64,000 nucleotides of DNA, taken from Gordius sp. MW1. Lineage: Eukaryota > Nematomorpha > Gordioida > Gordea > Gordiidae. Positions 44,405 through 54,885 of the stretch are shown here, in pieces; position 1 is the stretch's first letter; each line of letters begins with the position of its first letter. A program made the translations under genes and the position numbers. The stretch is taken from positions 8,004,501 to 8,068,500 of the forward strand of contig OZ038528.1 of the NCBI GenBank assembly GCA_964036665.1. Direction: 5' to 3'. The notes under the pieces are model-generated. The model was not told the origin of the DNA and did not search any database. It saw only the letters and a program-made list of their open reading frames with translations.

Positions 44405-45752
44405 CTAGATGAACCCGGCAAACGTTGTTTTGACCCGGGTTCCCGATGCTGGTTCCGTTACACAACTTAGGTGGATTTAAATTGCGAAGGATCATTATAG
44501 GTGAACCAATTTTCAGAATCAATTTGTGAGGTGGCATTCCCGATGGTTCCAATGAATTTAGCACCGCCTGATCTGCATCGATAACTGTGTCAACAGATGT
44601 GTTAGTAAATGGTTCACCGGGAATGTTCAATAGAATGCGATTATTTATTTTGTTCACGTCGTCATTCTTCGGAGCCAAGATAGCCCGTTCATAAAGCCAG
44701 TCGTTATTTGTGAAGTTAATAAGAATTTCCGGGAACACCATATTTACGACATCTTCAATTGATGACTGTATTTTGCAAAAGTGCGATTGAAATGATATTT
44801 CGTGCGTTGTAGGTTCAATTGGAAATTTACCGTCTCCCAAGTCCAACAGTTGGTTAGCAAATGGTTGCGCCGAATCATCTTGAAGTAAATGAACACGCAT
44901 GTTGGTGGTTAGCGTGATTATCTTCACACTTCTCCAAAGATATGACGCTTTCAGGCAAGCATTAAGCTCATCTGAGGTGTTGACTTTGGGATGACTGGCA
45001 AGGTTTGACAAAAGTCACCGGTTAGCAGCAAGAGAGCTCCTCCCATAGGACGTGCAATCTGTCTCAAATCTCGGAGTATACAATCCAGCGCCTCGAGTGC
45101 TTCTTTATGTGCCATCGTACATTCATCTCAAATGATGATTGTGCATATTTTTATCGCATTCCAGAGTGTCAGGAATGAAGTGTGAAATTTTGAACCAAAT
45201 CGGTCTGGTAGATTTCCAAAATTGTTGGCGTCTCCGATTATTTGTAGATTGTCGGGATGGAAAAAAAGGCTCCGATTATTTGTAGATTATCGGGATGGAA
45301 AATTTTTTTTTCGCATTCCGGAGTGTCAGGAAAATAGGTCTAGGAGTTTTCCAAAATTTGGCGGCTCCGATTATTTGTAGATTGTCGGGATGGAAAAAAG
45401 GCTCCGATTATTTGTAGATTATCGGGATGGAAAAAATTTACCTTTAAAACAATTCTGATTATTTGTATTGTTTCTGAATAAAAATAAACGTCTTATCATT
45501 ATTAAATTTAATTGTTGTCACAAAATGACGTCATATGACGTCTTTATTAAGTGCCAAAACTTATAAAACAAAAATAACTTGACCTCTCGAAAACTACTGG
45601 ACCGATTAGGCTGGAACAAACCTTAAAACATGCTCCGGAGTGTGGGGAATAAACTGTGAAATTTTGAGCTAAATCGGTCTGCTAGTTTTACAAAATTGGT
45701 GGCGGCATACACACATAGACATACACACATAGTTTTATTTTTATATATAAGA
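44405..45752 (-). mobile_element. Helitron with decayed helicase, 1.35 kb
   Basis: 5' TC at 45752-45751 (flanked by A); 3' CTAG at 44408-44405 after GTTTGCCGGGTTCAT. The helicase relic occupies 44460-45135. Its 5' side also holds short direct repeats of CTCCGATTATTTGTAGATTG with TCGGGATGG (45229-45430). It stands in tandem with the 44060-44404 element. Confidence 0.85.
44455..45135 (-). pseudogene. Helitron helicase relic, minus strand
   Basis: Reads DECTMAHKEALEALD (Walker B region; the preceding Trp codon is TGA), GALLLLTGDFCQTLPVIPKS, a frame change, ADELNACLKASYLWRSVK, TTNMRVHLLQDD, NEVFPEILIN-type sequence, RAILAPKNDDVNKINN, GEPFTNTSVDTV and LKIGSPIMILRNLNPPKLCN. There it breaks off. 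Walker A and the last motifs (NKAQGQS, CSRV) are missing. Confidence 0.85.
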
Positions 45753-46298
45753 TTACAAGTGGCACTTCAGGATACATAATACCATATAAGCCAAATAAAC
45801 TTTTAAACGCCTTATTTAAGGTTATTTTATTATCTATATATATAAAAATCTAAGTCCCGTTTTTTTGTACGCTAATAACTTTTAGAGTTCTCAACCGATT
45901 GCCACCAAATTTGGCCAGATTATTGCCTTAGCATTGTAGATGGTTTATAGATACTTTTTATCAACCTGCGACAGCGGGAACCATGTTTTTTAATTTGGTT
46001 ACCGCCATCTAGCGGACGTCAGCTACAACGCTTATCTCGATTATTATTTTATGTTAGAGTTGTGCTCATAGTTTTAAATGTTTTTCTACTAATTTTTTGT
46101 CACATATTTCACTATTTTTATTCACCTTTGGGTTATTTTTTACATTATATATATATCTGTTACAACTAAATAATTAAAAACCGTAAAACATCAAAAATTT
46201 TATAATATAAAAAAGACGCGTGCTCTGTTAAAGGTTTACGTATCTAAACGTTTGACGTGAAAATATTGTTATAATAATCAAAGCGCGCATCAAGAGTA

Positions 46299-47275
46299 CA
46301 AAGTTTCATTTAATAAAAACAGCCCACTTCAAGATATTACAAATAATTTCTCCATATGTTGGCTTATATTTCTGAAAAGTCTAAACCCAAGAACACAACA
46401 CATCATGCATTAGAAACAACTGAAATCACTGCTGTTAAGTAACCTCAATTTTATTACACTACATTTTTACTTTAATTTTTAGCATACAAAGTTTCATTTA
46501 ATAAAAACAGCCCACTTCAAGATATTACAAATAATTTCTCCATATGTTGCCTTATATTTCTGAAAAGTCTAAACCCAAGAACACAACACATCATGCATTA
46601 GAAACATCTGAAATCACTGCTGTTTAAGTAACCTCAATTTTATTACACTACATTTTTGCTTTAATAATTTTTTAAGCCCACTTCAAGATATTACAAATAA
46701 TTTCTCCATATGTTGCCTTATATTTCTGAAAAGTCTAAACCCTAGAACACAACACATCATGCATTAGAAACAACTGAAATCACTGCTGTTTAAGTAACCT
46801 CAATTTTATTACACTACATCCCAAGAACACAACACATCATGCATTAGAAACAACTGAAAGCACTGCTGTTTAAGTAACCTCAATTTTATTACACTACATT
46901 TTTACTTAAATAATTTTTTAGCATACAAAGTTTCATTTAATAAAAACAGCCCACTTCAAGATATTACAAATAATTTCTCCATATGTTGCCTTATATTTCT
47001 GAAAAGTCTAAACCCAAGAACACAACACATCATGCATTAGAAACAACTGAAATCACTGCTGTTTAAGTTACCTCAATTTTATTACACTACATTTTTGCTT
47101 TAATAATATTTTAAGCCCACTTCAAGATATTACAAATAATTTCTCCATATGTTGCCTTATATTTCTGAAAAGTCTAAACCCAAGAACACAACACATCATG
47201 CATTAGAAACAACTGAAATCACTGCTGTTTAAGTAACCTCAATTTTATTACACTACATTTTTACTTTAATAAACT
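46299..47275 (+). repeat. tandem array inside Helitron, 165-190 bp unit
   Basis: GCCCACTTCAAGATATTACA recurs near 46322, 46510, 46675, 46950 and 47116; a partial unit at 46820 lacks it. Each unit continues TTTCTCCATATGTTG, CACAACACATCATGCATTAG and ACCTCAATTTTATTACACTA. Short units (about 165 bp) lack the GCATACAAAGTTTCATTTAA start. Confidence 0.9.
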
Positions 47276-47297
47276 TAATTATAACCAAGAAGATCTT

Positions 47298-48640
47298 TTG
47301 TTTTATGGCTCTAATGTTTCAAGGCTAACACTCCAACAAAAAGCCATTTATGATACAATATTATTAGCTGTTAATAAAGGTTCTGGAGATATTTTTTTCT
47401 TAGATGCTCCTGGCGGAACTGGTAAAACATTTTTACTGCCTTTACTTCTTGCAACTGTTCGATCCCAAAATGAAATAGCCGTGGCTCTTGCATCTTCCGG
47501 AATAGCTGCGACATTGTTGCCTGGTGGTAAAACTGCTCATTCAGCATTAAAATTGCCTTTAAACATTCATTATAGCGAAACTCCCATGTGCAACATTTCC
47601 CGAGCATCTGGAATGGGTAAAGTATTAAAAAGGTGCAAACTTATCGTTTGGGATGATTGCACAATGGCCCATAAAAAATCGCTCGAAGCTCTAGATCGTT
47701 CTTTGCAAGATTTGCGGCGAGATTCCAGACCATTTGGTGGCGCATTTTTATTGCTTGCAGGAGATTTCAGGCAAACTTTACCAGTGCTTCCTCGATCAAC
47801 CCCTGCTGATGAGCTCAATGCTTGCCTAAAATATTCTATTTTGTGGCCTTAGGTCAAAACCTTAAATTTAACTACTAATATGCGTGTAATGTTACAAAAT
47901 GAGCAAGCATGTGAGATTGGAAATGGAACCGTGCCCGTCGATATAAACACAGGACGGATTTCATTTCCTACCAACTTCTGCCATTTTGTGTCGTCCAAAA
48001 CAGCTTTGGTAGAAAAGGTTTTTCCAAATATTAACACCCATTATCAGGATCGAATATGGCTCCGTCAACGGGCTATTCTTGCCCCAAAGAATAAAGACGT
48101 CCAAGAACTTAACAATCTCATTCCATCTACAATTGACGGCACTCCAGTTACCTACAAACCGGTTGACACTGTTGTTACTGCTGATGACGCTGTTAATTAT
48201 CCGCTCGAATTTTTAAATTCGCTAGATCTCCCAGGCATACCACCACACGTTTTGCATTTGAAAATTGGCGTGCCGATTATGATGTTGCGCAATGTTAATC
48301 AGCCAAAACTTTGCAACGGCACACGTCTTGCTATTAAACGCTTAATGTGCAACGTTGTTGAGGCCACGATTTTGACTGGACCTTGAGAAGATGTCCTCAT
48401 ACCACGGATCCCTTTGATTCCAACAGATTTACCATTTGAATTCAAAAGATTGCAATTTCCTTTTAAACTCGCATTTGCTATTACCATTAACAAAGCTCAA
48501 GGCCAGTCTCTAGAAATTTGTGGTATAGATTTAGAAACAGATTGTTTTTCACTCGCGCGTCGGCAATCCACAAAATTTGTATATCTACACAGATAATAAC
48601 ATGACCAAAAATATCGTCTATCCCCAAGCATTATAGCAAT
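47298..48640 (+). pseudogene. Helitron PIF1-like helicase with two in-frame stops
   Basis: One frame runs throughout: DAPGGTGKTF (Walker A), ASSGIAATLLPGGKTAHSAL, IVWDDCTMAHK (Walker B), GGAFLLLAGDFRQTLPVLPR, then a TAG stop (47850-47852) within LW..VKTLNLTTNMRV. It continues RAILAPKNKDVQELN and LKIGVPIMMLRN, then TGA (48384-48386), then PTDLPFEFKRLQFP and NKAQGQSL. Just after CFS, a short deletion shifts the CSRV block out of frame. Similar elements have a Rep domain upstream; here its place is taken by tandem repeats. Confidence 0.92.
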
Positions 48641-49784
48641 TTCTTCCTTTCTAAGGAAGAAGTTAAGCTGCGAAGCATCTCTTACCCTAACCTACAACCC
48701 TCTTTATAACGCCTCACTACTTTTCTGCATGAATAATTAAAGTTAGTATTATTTCTATTTATCCACTCATAACTTTTAGCAATTACCATTCAAGCCCATT
48801 GATTTTACTCGCGTATAATCTTTAAATTCTATAATTATATATTTCTTTTAGCATTTCTCCCCTTTTTATTAGATTTTGACTGGACCTTCACTGGAGAAGA
48901 TGTTTTCATACCACGGATCCTGCCGTTTTTTTGTGCGCTAATAACTTTTGAAGTTCTCAACCGATTGCCACCAAATTTGGCCAGATTTAGCATTGTAGAT
49001 GTATTAATAAATATTTTATATCGCTCTTCAATAAATATTATGGATATTTATTTGCATTAGCATTAGGACCTTTTACATTATAAATTATTTCATATATGAC
49101 CTTATTTTAGATAAGTCTTATTAATAAGTTATACTTATTTAACCACTTAAGGACTGAGCCATAGCAACGCTTGGCCGGGCACAGCTAGTGTTTTTAATAA
49201 AGTTACTTAGCTTCTTTGCTTTTCCACCATTTTAAGTAATTAGGTTTGATAACGAGTATATAAATTTTATCGTTTGGCCGGGGCCAGATAAAGTAGAGGT
49301 TAGCAACGGTCAGCATTAATTTGCAGGGAATTATTTAGCCAGTTTCGCAATCAACCGTTATAAATTAACAGCCTATACAAATTGCCAAAAGAAATTCACA
49401 AAATGGCCATAAGATGTAAGCCACGGTCAGCGTTAATTTGCAGGGAATTATAGCCAGTTTTGCAATTATCCAATATATAGCAACAACCTAAACAAGTTGG
49501 CCAAAGAAATTCATTAATAAAGGTACAGTCGGGCACAAAAACAATAATGAATTTAAGCTCGGGCGAGGTCGAAAAAAGTAAAGCTAATCAGCGGTCATTA
49601 ACTAGTCTATTTGCAAAAGCCAGAGTTATAAAACGCACTTCAAAAACCGGTGCCGCACTCGCACATTGAGGAAAATCGGGTGCGCGCACTCGCACCAGTA
49701 TTAAAGGTGCGCGCACTCGCACCAGCATTAAAGGTGCGCGCACTCGCACCAGTATTAAAGGTGCGCGCACTCGCACCCGCACAT

Positions 49785-50002
49785 AAATTCTTTTCTTCTT
49801 TGATTTTAGCAATTAACTTATTGAACCTACAAGTGATTCTAGATGTCAATGTCTGTCGACACATGACATCAACAGGAGATTTTAAGAAAGCTCTTAGTAG
49901 CTTTCTAAAGGATGGATTATCCACAATTGAAAGAGGCTGAATTGTGTCTTTGACATAATTCACCAAGGCTTCTTCCCGACTTACCTCTTTAGTAAAGTTC
50001 AC
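49785..50002 (-). pseudogene. hAT transposase N-terminal fragment
   Basis: The minus-strand frame reads VNYVKDTIQPLSIVDNPSFR, KLLRAFLKSP and RQTLTSRI, the conserved hAT block in which I/V..PLS.V....F..L and R.T...R.. recur. It then runs into the GCGCGCAC repeats, where the remaining frame (AGASARTFN) is repeat-derived. Only about 70 genuine codons remain. Confidence 0.7.
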
Positions 50003-50108
50003 AATATTCTGGCTAGATTTATCTAAGACTTTCTTTTTCTTATTGTCATTTGTAAGCTTTTGTAATGTACTATATTATAAAATCTCTATAAATTTTTTAT
50101 TTACTTAA

Positions 50109-50325
50109 TCTTATATATAAAAATGAAACTATGTGTGTGTATATATGCCGCCACCAATTTTGGAAAACTACCAGACCGATTTGGCTCAAAATTTTACAGT
50201 TTATTCCTGACACTCCGGAGCATGTTTTAAGATTTGTTCGAGCCAAATCGGTCCAGTAGTTTGTATACGGAATAGAACAATAGAAGTAGAACATATAGAC
50301 ATCAAACTTTATTTTTATTAAGCGA
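50109..50325 (+). mobile_element. Helitron 5' end fragment, plus strand
   Basis: Starts TCTTATATATAAAAATGAAA at 50109 after A. It contains GCCGCCACCAATTTTGGAAA, CAGTTTATTCCTGACACTCC and CGGTCCAGTAGTTTG, and ends near AAACTTTATTTTTATTAAGC. It resembles the 44060-44404 element but has no CTAG end. It is nested in the 49621-50667 hAT element. Confidence 0.75.
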
Positions 50326-51240
50326 CGAGTTCAAAAGTGTAAAGATTAATCGTTGATTGATAAAGTAAATACGTGAATAATGTGAAACATTGCGGTTAGA
50401 TTATTTTTATTGTCTATCGATAGTAACCAATTTCCAGCCTTGTTATCTTCTCCACCAGGAACATAGATGTATGTTATATATAATAAGTCAGTAGAAATTT
50501 AATTTGTGAAATATGCGATATAATACAATTTCGAATAAATTAATAAATTGTAAAACTCTTAATGCGCGAAACAGGAGCGCAATTGCGCACCCGCACCGAC
50601 ATAATCAGGTGCGCGCACCCGCACTCGCTCTTCGTTATAAAAAAGAGCGCGCACCTTAACAACTCTGGCAAAAGCAAAATAAAAGTCTTTTACAGAAGCA
50701 TAAGTCCACAGCCGTTAAAAGCCCGCATAAGTTTTCACGGCAATTCTTGAAAAATTATTAGTTGGACAGGACAGGACGGACAACCAAAAGAGAGCCCAAA
50801 AATTGCATAGCAATTAATAAATAATCTTAAATAATATTTAGTTAATTTACTAAATATTGCTAGAGAGTATAAACAAGGACGCAAAGATGGACAGCTGCAC
50901 CCCTCCAAATCCAAAAATTCTTGATGTAAAAAACATTTTCTGCCCTATCTAAACTGCCCCCCTCTAATTAAAATTGGCTCCGCCAATAGGATCACATGTA
51001 CAAATTATCTTTAACATTTATAATGCGGGTTGAAATATTGATGAATTAATGGACTAGGATAGAAATAAAATTTAAATTGTTAATTAATGTACATAAAATA
51101 ATTTTAAATTAGAACATAATAAAACACCTTCTTTTATGCTAAATCTAATTGATTTTGTAACGGGCCTTAAGTATAATTAAGTCCAGCCCGAGTCCGTTAA
51201 GTTATATAATTTTTAAGAAGCCCGGGCGTGCAGGTCTCTA

Positions 51241-51948
51241 CTAAGCCTTATAGCTCGGGCGCTTCATAATGACTATGCGATACTTTTGTGTCTTGATAGG
51301 TGTAGTGAAGTGGCAAGGGTAGGATCAAACTAAGAGACTCGTTTATTCAATAAAAACGACTTTATATCAATGACTGCGAGTAATTATATACAGACGAAAA
51401 ATTTATATATTCAAAATAGGTAATTTGTATAAGGTGTATTTTCAAGTATTGCAAATAACGAAGCGTGTATTCAAATAACTAAATAACTGTCACTACAATA
51501 AGCTAGCGCTCACTTCTCCGGTGCTTTACTTTATATATCTCTTTTTTATTTTTAACACCCGCTTCTATTTGAACGGCATATTGGTAAATCTGCTAAAAAA
51601 GGTATTTTCCCAAAATACCATGGGACAAAATACAAATAGCTTGAAACGGTTTCAAGATCTTATAATGCGCATGCGTATGCATTTAACAGACCGATCAGAT
51701 AGCTGCGCATTTTAATAATGCGCATACGTATGCATTTAACAATTATTGCTGCACCTTAAAACTTTAAGGGACAGGGTTAAGGTTCAGGGGTAGGTTTTAG
51801 GTCAGCGTTTTAGGTTAGGGTTAGGATTAGATGCACATCAAATTCCCTCCCCATTTGAGATTTAATTTTCCGTGATATTGAGTGTGGCATTTTGAACTGT
51901 AACCATTATATTTTGTCTCATTGAATTTTGGGCATGATTCGCTAAAAA
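51241..51948. other. spacer with telomere-like TTAGGG stretch
   Basis: 51775-51835 holds irregular GGTTAAGGTTCAGGGGTAGG and TTTTAGGTTAGGGTTAGGAT, short and degenerate. GCGCATGCGTATGCATTTAAC is nearly duplicated at 51666-51740. The block before the ATG at 51949 may contain the 5' flank of the next gene. Confidence 0.5.
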
Positions 51949-52456
51949 ATGGCAAATTATCTAATTGATCATAATAATTCTATAAAATCCAACTTAATTG
52001 AAGAATTGAATCAGTATTTTAATTTAAAAACCTATTTATACTATGCTGAAAACCAATTAAATAATTCTTACAAGTAAAAGCTTAATTTTTAAATACAAAT
52101 TAAAATAGTCTTTATTCTTCATTGGAAATTGCAAATGATGCCTGCCTAGATGTAAGTTTTGCAAATTTTATCTCTGTTTAACAATTAACTATAAAGATGA
52201 TGAGGGAAAAAGATATTGACAATTTGAGGTTAAATGAAGAAATCAAAATTAGAAAACTGAAAAATAAATGTGTACAAGCATATAAAAAATCCCCTCAAGT
52301 ATATTATTTTTGTGTTAATTTTTAGTATTATAGGCTTATCAAAAATACAAATATTATAGCATGAATTTACTTCCTCTCAGTTGCCATAGATATCCTGAAA
52401 AATTCATTTATAAAGATGATGTTGTTCAAGGTGTTATATTATTTAAAATATTTTAA
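51949..52456 (+). CDS. unrecognised multi-exon gene with 35-45 bp introns
   Basis: Exons are 51949-52073, 52109-52151, 52197-52298 and 52334 onward, joined in phase. Introns are 35, 45 and 35 bp (GTAAAAG...ATAG, GTAAGTT...AAAG, GTATATT...ATAG). The product starts MANYLIDHNNSIKSN, is rich in Leu, Asn and Lys, and has a likely helical charged segment (REKDIDNLRLNEEIKIRKLK). It continues NLLPLSCHRYPEKFIYKDDV. If not spliced further, it stops at 52454-52456, giving about 130 residues. The intron sizes match CDK5 and GALNT, which argues for a real gene. I do not recognise the family. Another frame at 52519-52620 (MEKFSLCPRLLEK...) might be a later exon. Confidence 0.55.
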
Positions 52457-53118
52457 ATGTATTAACGGTTCTAACACTCTTAAATTATTATTTTATTTTG
52501 TTTTTGTGTAAATTAATAATGGAAAAATTTTCACTCTGCCCAAGATTACTTGAAAAAACTAATATTAAAGATTTGGTATTAACTATTTTTATTGGATTAG
52601 TTCATAATACTTTATATTAAAGATTAGATTACCATTAAGCAATCTGAGCTCTATTATATTAATCCCTTGCTTAATTTAATCTAAGTTATAATATATTTAT
52701 AAAATACCCTTTATGAGCATTGTTTAAATTATTAGTCATAAACTAATTTAAAAGACAGAATATTATGCAATATAAGAATCTTTTTGGTGCTAAAAAAGCC
52801 ATTTGCAAGACTCATTAGCAAAATTTAGTATAAGTTTGAATTTAGATATATAGGTAAAACTTTAAAATCTTGTTCTTGTTAAGGGTCAATTATTTCAATG
52901 TCTACACTAATGTACCAATTTTTATTTGCATGCTAAAAGGCCCTTTTTCATTAACAACAAATTTATTAACTTTTTACGTTTAGGAGTTTATTGTTTATAT
53001 TTATCTATTTAAATAGTTTTAATTATTAAAAACAAATAAATATTTGTTTGCAATTAATTAGCTGAAAGCTATTGATTGACTTTGAATCACTTTAAAAATG
53101 TTTATAATTAAATGTACC
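52457..53118. other. AT-rich region, possible further exon
   Basis: Apart from the 34-codon frame at 52519-52620 there is nothing recognisable. Confidence 0.4.
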
Positions 53119-53832
53119 CAAGGGCGTACCCAGGATTGCCTCAAGGGGGGGGGGGGGTTTCAAAAAAACTTATTTAATAATACTTTTAAAAAATTGATGG
53201 GGGTCTGGGGGCGGAGCCCTCAGCCGGGGGTTTGGGGGCGGAGCTCCCAACGGGGGTCTGGGGGCGAAGCCCCCAGCATTTTTTCAGTATATATGATTGG
53301 TTTATGGTAAAAAATGCATTAATAATATCTTAAGCGACGCAAATTGCAAATAGCTCCTTCCAATTTTTCTGTTTGCGCTAATTAGGGCCATTGTTTGAAC
53401 TAAACACTTGCATTAGCCTTTTAGGCTTAAATCTTTCACCAGAACCAATAATTGTCCTGCCCGGGACCGTTTAAATTAAATTATTAGCCCAAGTTCGCCC
53501 CGCTGCTAAAATTTGGCTTGTATCAGCATCTTCCTCGTTTAATTTAAAGGTTGAGATAGTTTTTTAGAGAAATAATTAAAAATTAAATTTCTTCTTATTA
53601 GAAAACACGCACTCGGGACATTAATTTCTTGTATAAATAATGTTATAATTAGTAGATTTTATCAAAAATTAAATATCAAATTAATTAAGATAATATATTA
53701 TTTCTATATGCGCAACACACACAAGACTCTATTAATATTTTTTCCGTATAATTTGAAAAAAAAATGCATTTTTTTGTCAATGAGGGGGGGGGGTCGTAAC
53801 CCGAAAACCCCCCCCCCTTCCGTACGCGCCTG
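53119..53832. mobile_element. GGGCGTACCC element with perfect target duplication, 714 bp
   Basis: Left CAAGGGCGTACCCAGG mirrors right CCGTACGCGCCTG. Flanks AATGTACC (53111-53118) and AATGTACC (53833-53840) are identical. Inside the left end, three GGGGGCGGAGCCC / GGGGGCGAAGCCCCC hairpins (53205-53277) resemble the array at 38198-38325. Confidence 0.9.
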
Positions 53833-53845
53833 AATGTACCTCATA

Positions 53846-54660
53846 TTTTAATTGCTATGCAATTTATGGGCTCGTTTTTGATTGTCCGTTGTCCGATACC
53901 CTTCAAGTTATTGGCGCCAGCTTTGTGACTCGGGTTCAAGCCAGGGAGGGGACGAATTTTTTTTTAATTTTTTTAAATTAAATTAATATTTTGTTCTTGT
54001 TAATACCATTGATAATATGACTTTTTGACCGTCCGCTGGCTACTGACCGATGAAATATATTGATTTTCTAAACATAAAACACAACTTTTAATTGCTATGC
54101 AATTTATGTTATTTCATTATCTATATAAATAACATAAAAACTTCTACTATTTTAAAACCAGCATGGTGTGACGGGTTATAGCGCCGGCTTGTAAACAGAT
54201 GCCTTTACTGATGTGGGTTCGAATCCCGGAGAGGGCCAAATTTTTTATTTTTTTTTTAAATTAAATTAATATATTGTTCCTGTTAATAACATTGATGATA
54301 TGACTTTTTGGCCATCCGCTGGCTACTGACCAATGAAAAAAATGACCATTGGCCAAATAAATCGAACTTTTTTTCCGTTTTGAATTGGTTAACATTGATA
54401 ATTACCCTATGCCCTCCCCCACAAGGGCCTATGCCTCTATTGATATGGGTCCTATCCCTCTACTGATGTGGGTTCGAATCCCGGAGAGGGCAAAATTTTT
54501 ATTTTTTTTTTTAATTAAATTAATATTTTGTTCTTGTTAATACCATTGATAATATGACTTTTTGATCGTCCGCAGGCTACTGACCAATGGAAACAATGAC
54601 CACTGGCCAAATAAATCAAAAAATTTTTTTCGTTTTTAAATTGGTTAACATTAATAATTA
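53846..54660 (+). repeat. tRNA-derived SINE copies with tail units
   Basis: Copy 1: head TTAATTGCTATGCAATTTAT (53851), GGCGCCAGCTTTGTGACTCG, GGGTTCAAGCC, T-rich linker, then GTTCTTGTTAATACCATTGA and GACCGTCCGCTGGCTACTGA. Copies 2 and 3 (54160-54350 and 54440-54640) have GTGGGTTCGAATCCCGGAGA, again followed by the linker and tail. The head-tRNA-linker-tail order defines the family. Confidence 0.83.
54160..54236 (+). repeat. tRNA-like promoter segment (A and B boxes) of the SINE
   Basis: GCATGGTGTGACGGGTTATA (A-box-like), GCGCCGGCTTGTAAAC and GGTTCGAATCC (a perfect B box, 54216-54226). The acceptor and anticodon stems do not pair as a full tRNA, so it is a SINE promoter and not a tRNA gene. 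Confidence 0.75.
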
Positions 54661-54699
54661 CCCTATGCCCTCCCCTACAAGGGCCTATAACTAATTAAC

Positions 54700-54885
54700 T
54701 AATTATTTTGCATTTAATACCCCCCTATAGGCATTCTCGCCCCTTCCCACCTTTCTCGCCCTTAAATTGCATAGCAAATATGCTACGTTTATACGGAGTA
54801 TAGAAGAGTTCCCCCTTCCCTTGCCCCCTTCCCTTCCCCTACTCCCCTTCCCACGAGGGCTGAAGGCCCGAGTTTGTTTAAAATG
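54700..54885 (-). repeat. GGGCCTTCAGCCC / GCTATGCAATTTATGGGC-type repeat, inverted copy
   Basis: Inverted copy of 23052-23250: TTAATACCCCCCTATAGGCA, TTAAATTGCATAGCAAATAT and CGAGGGCTGAAGGCCCGAG. Confidence 0.78.

Larger units (their letters stand above)
45833..49188 (+). mobile_element. Helitron, 3.36 kb, plus strand, with helicase pseudogene
   Basis: 5' end TCTATATATATAAAAATC at 45833 after A; 3' end GCCGGGCACAGCTAG at 49188 before T. The interior is a 5' block (CGTTTTTTTGTACGCTAATA), a tandem array (46299-47270), helicase frames (47298-48600) and a tail that repeats the 5' block at 48925-49010. There is no Rep nuclease domain, so it is not autonomous. Confidence 0.88.
49621..50667. mobile_element. 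hAT element with perfect GCAAAAGC duplication, 1.05 kb
   Basis: Left CAGAGTTATAAAACGCAC mirrors right GTGCGCGC...AACAACTCTG. Flanks GCAAAAGC (49613-49620) and GCAAAAGC (50668-50675) are identical. The uninterrupted paralogue has a single GCAAAAGC at 6449-6456, which shows the empty site. Subterminal GGTGCGCGCACTCGCACC units repeat four times at the left and appear at the right. Confidence 0.94.
43818..51240. mobile_element. hAT-like element A, copy 2, split by Helitrons and another hAT
   Basis: The left part (43818-44059) matches 6020 onward (TAGAGACCTGCAACGGGCC, GGCCCGGCCCGCTA). The right parts (49195-49620 and 50668-51240) match the rest of copy 1: GATAAAGTAGAGGTTAGCAA, GCATTAATTTGCAGGGAATT, GGCTCCGCCAATAGG and a GTGCAGGTCTCTA end. 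Roughly 1 kb of element has been stretched to 7.4 kb. No target duplication is recognisable at its outer ends. Confidence 0.82.

Noticed and set aside
51775-51835. Telomere or internal telomeric array
   Set aside because: TTAGGG-like units are few, irregular and flanked by ordinary sequence; too short for a telomere or a fusion site.
54160-54236. Functional tRNA gene
   Set aside because: A perfect B box is present, but the acceptor and anticodon stems do not pair and the segment is embedded in a repeated head-tRNA-tail unit. Called a SINE promoter instead.
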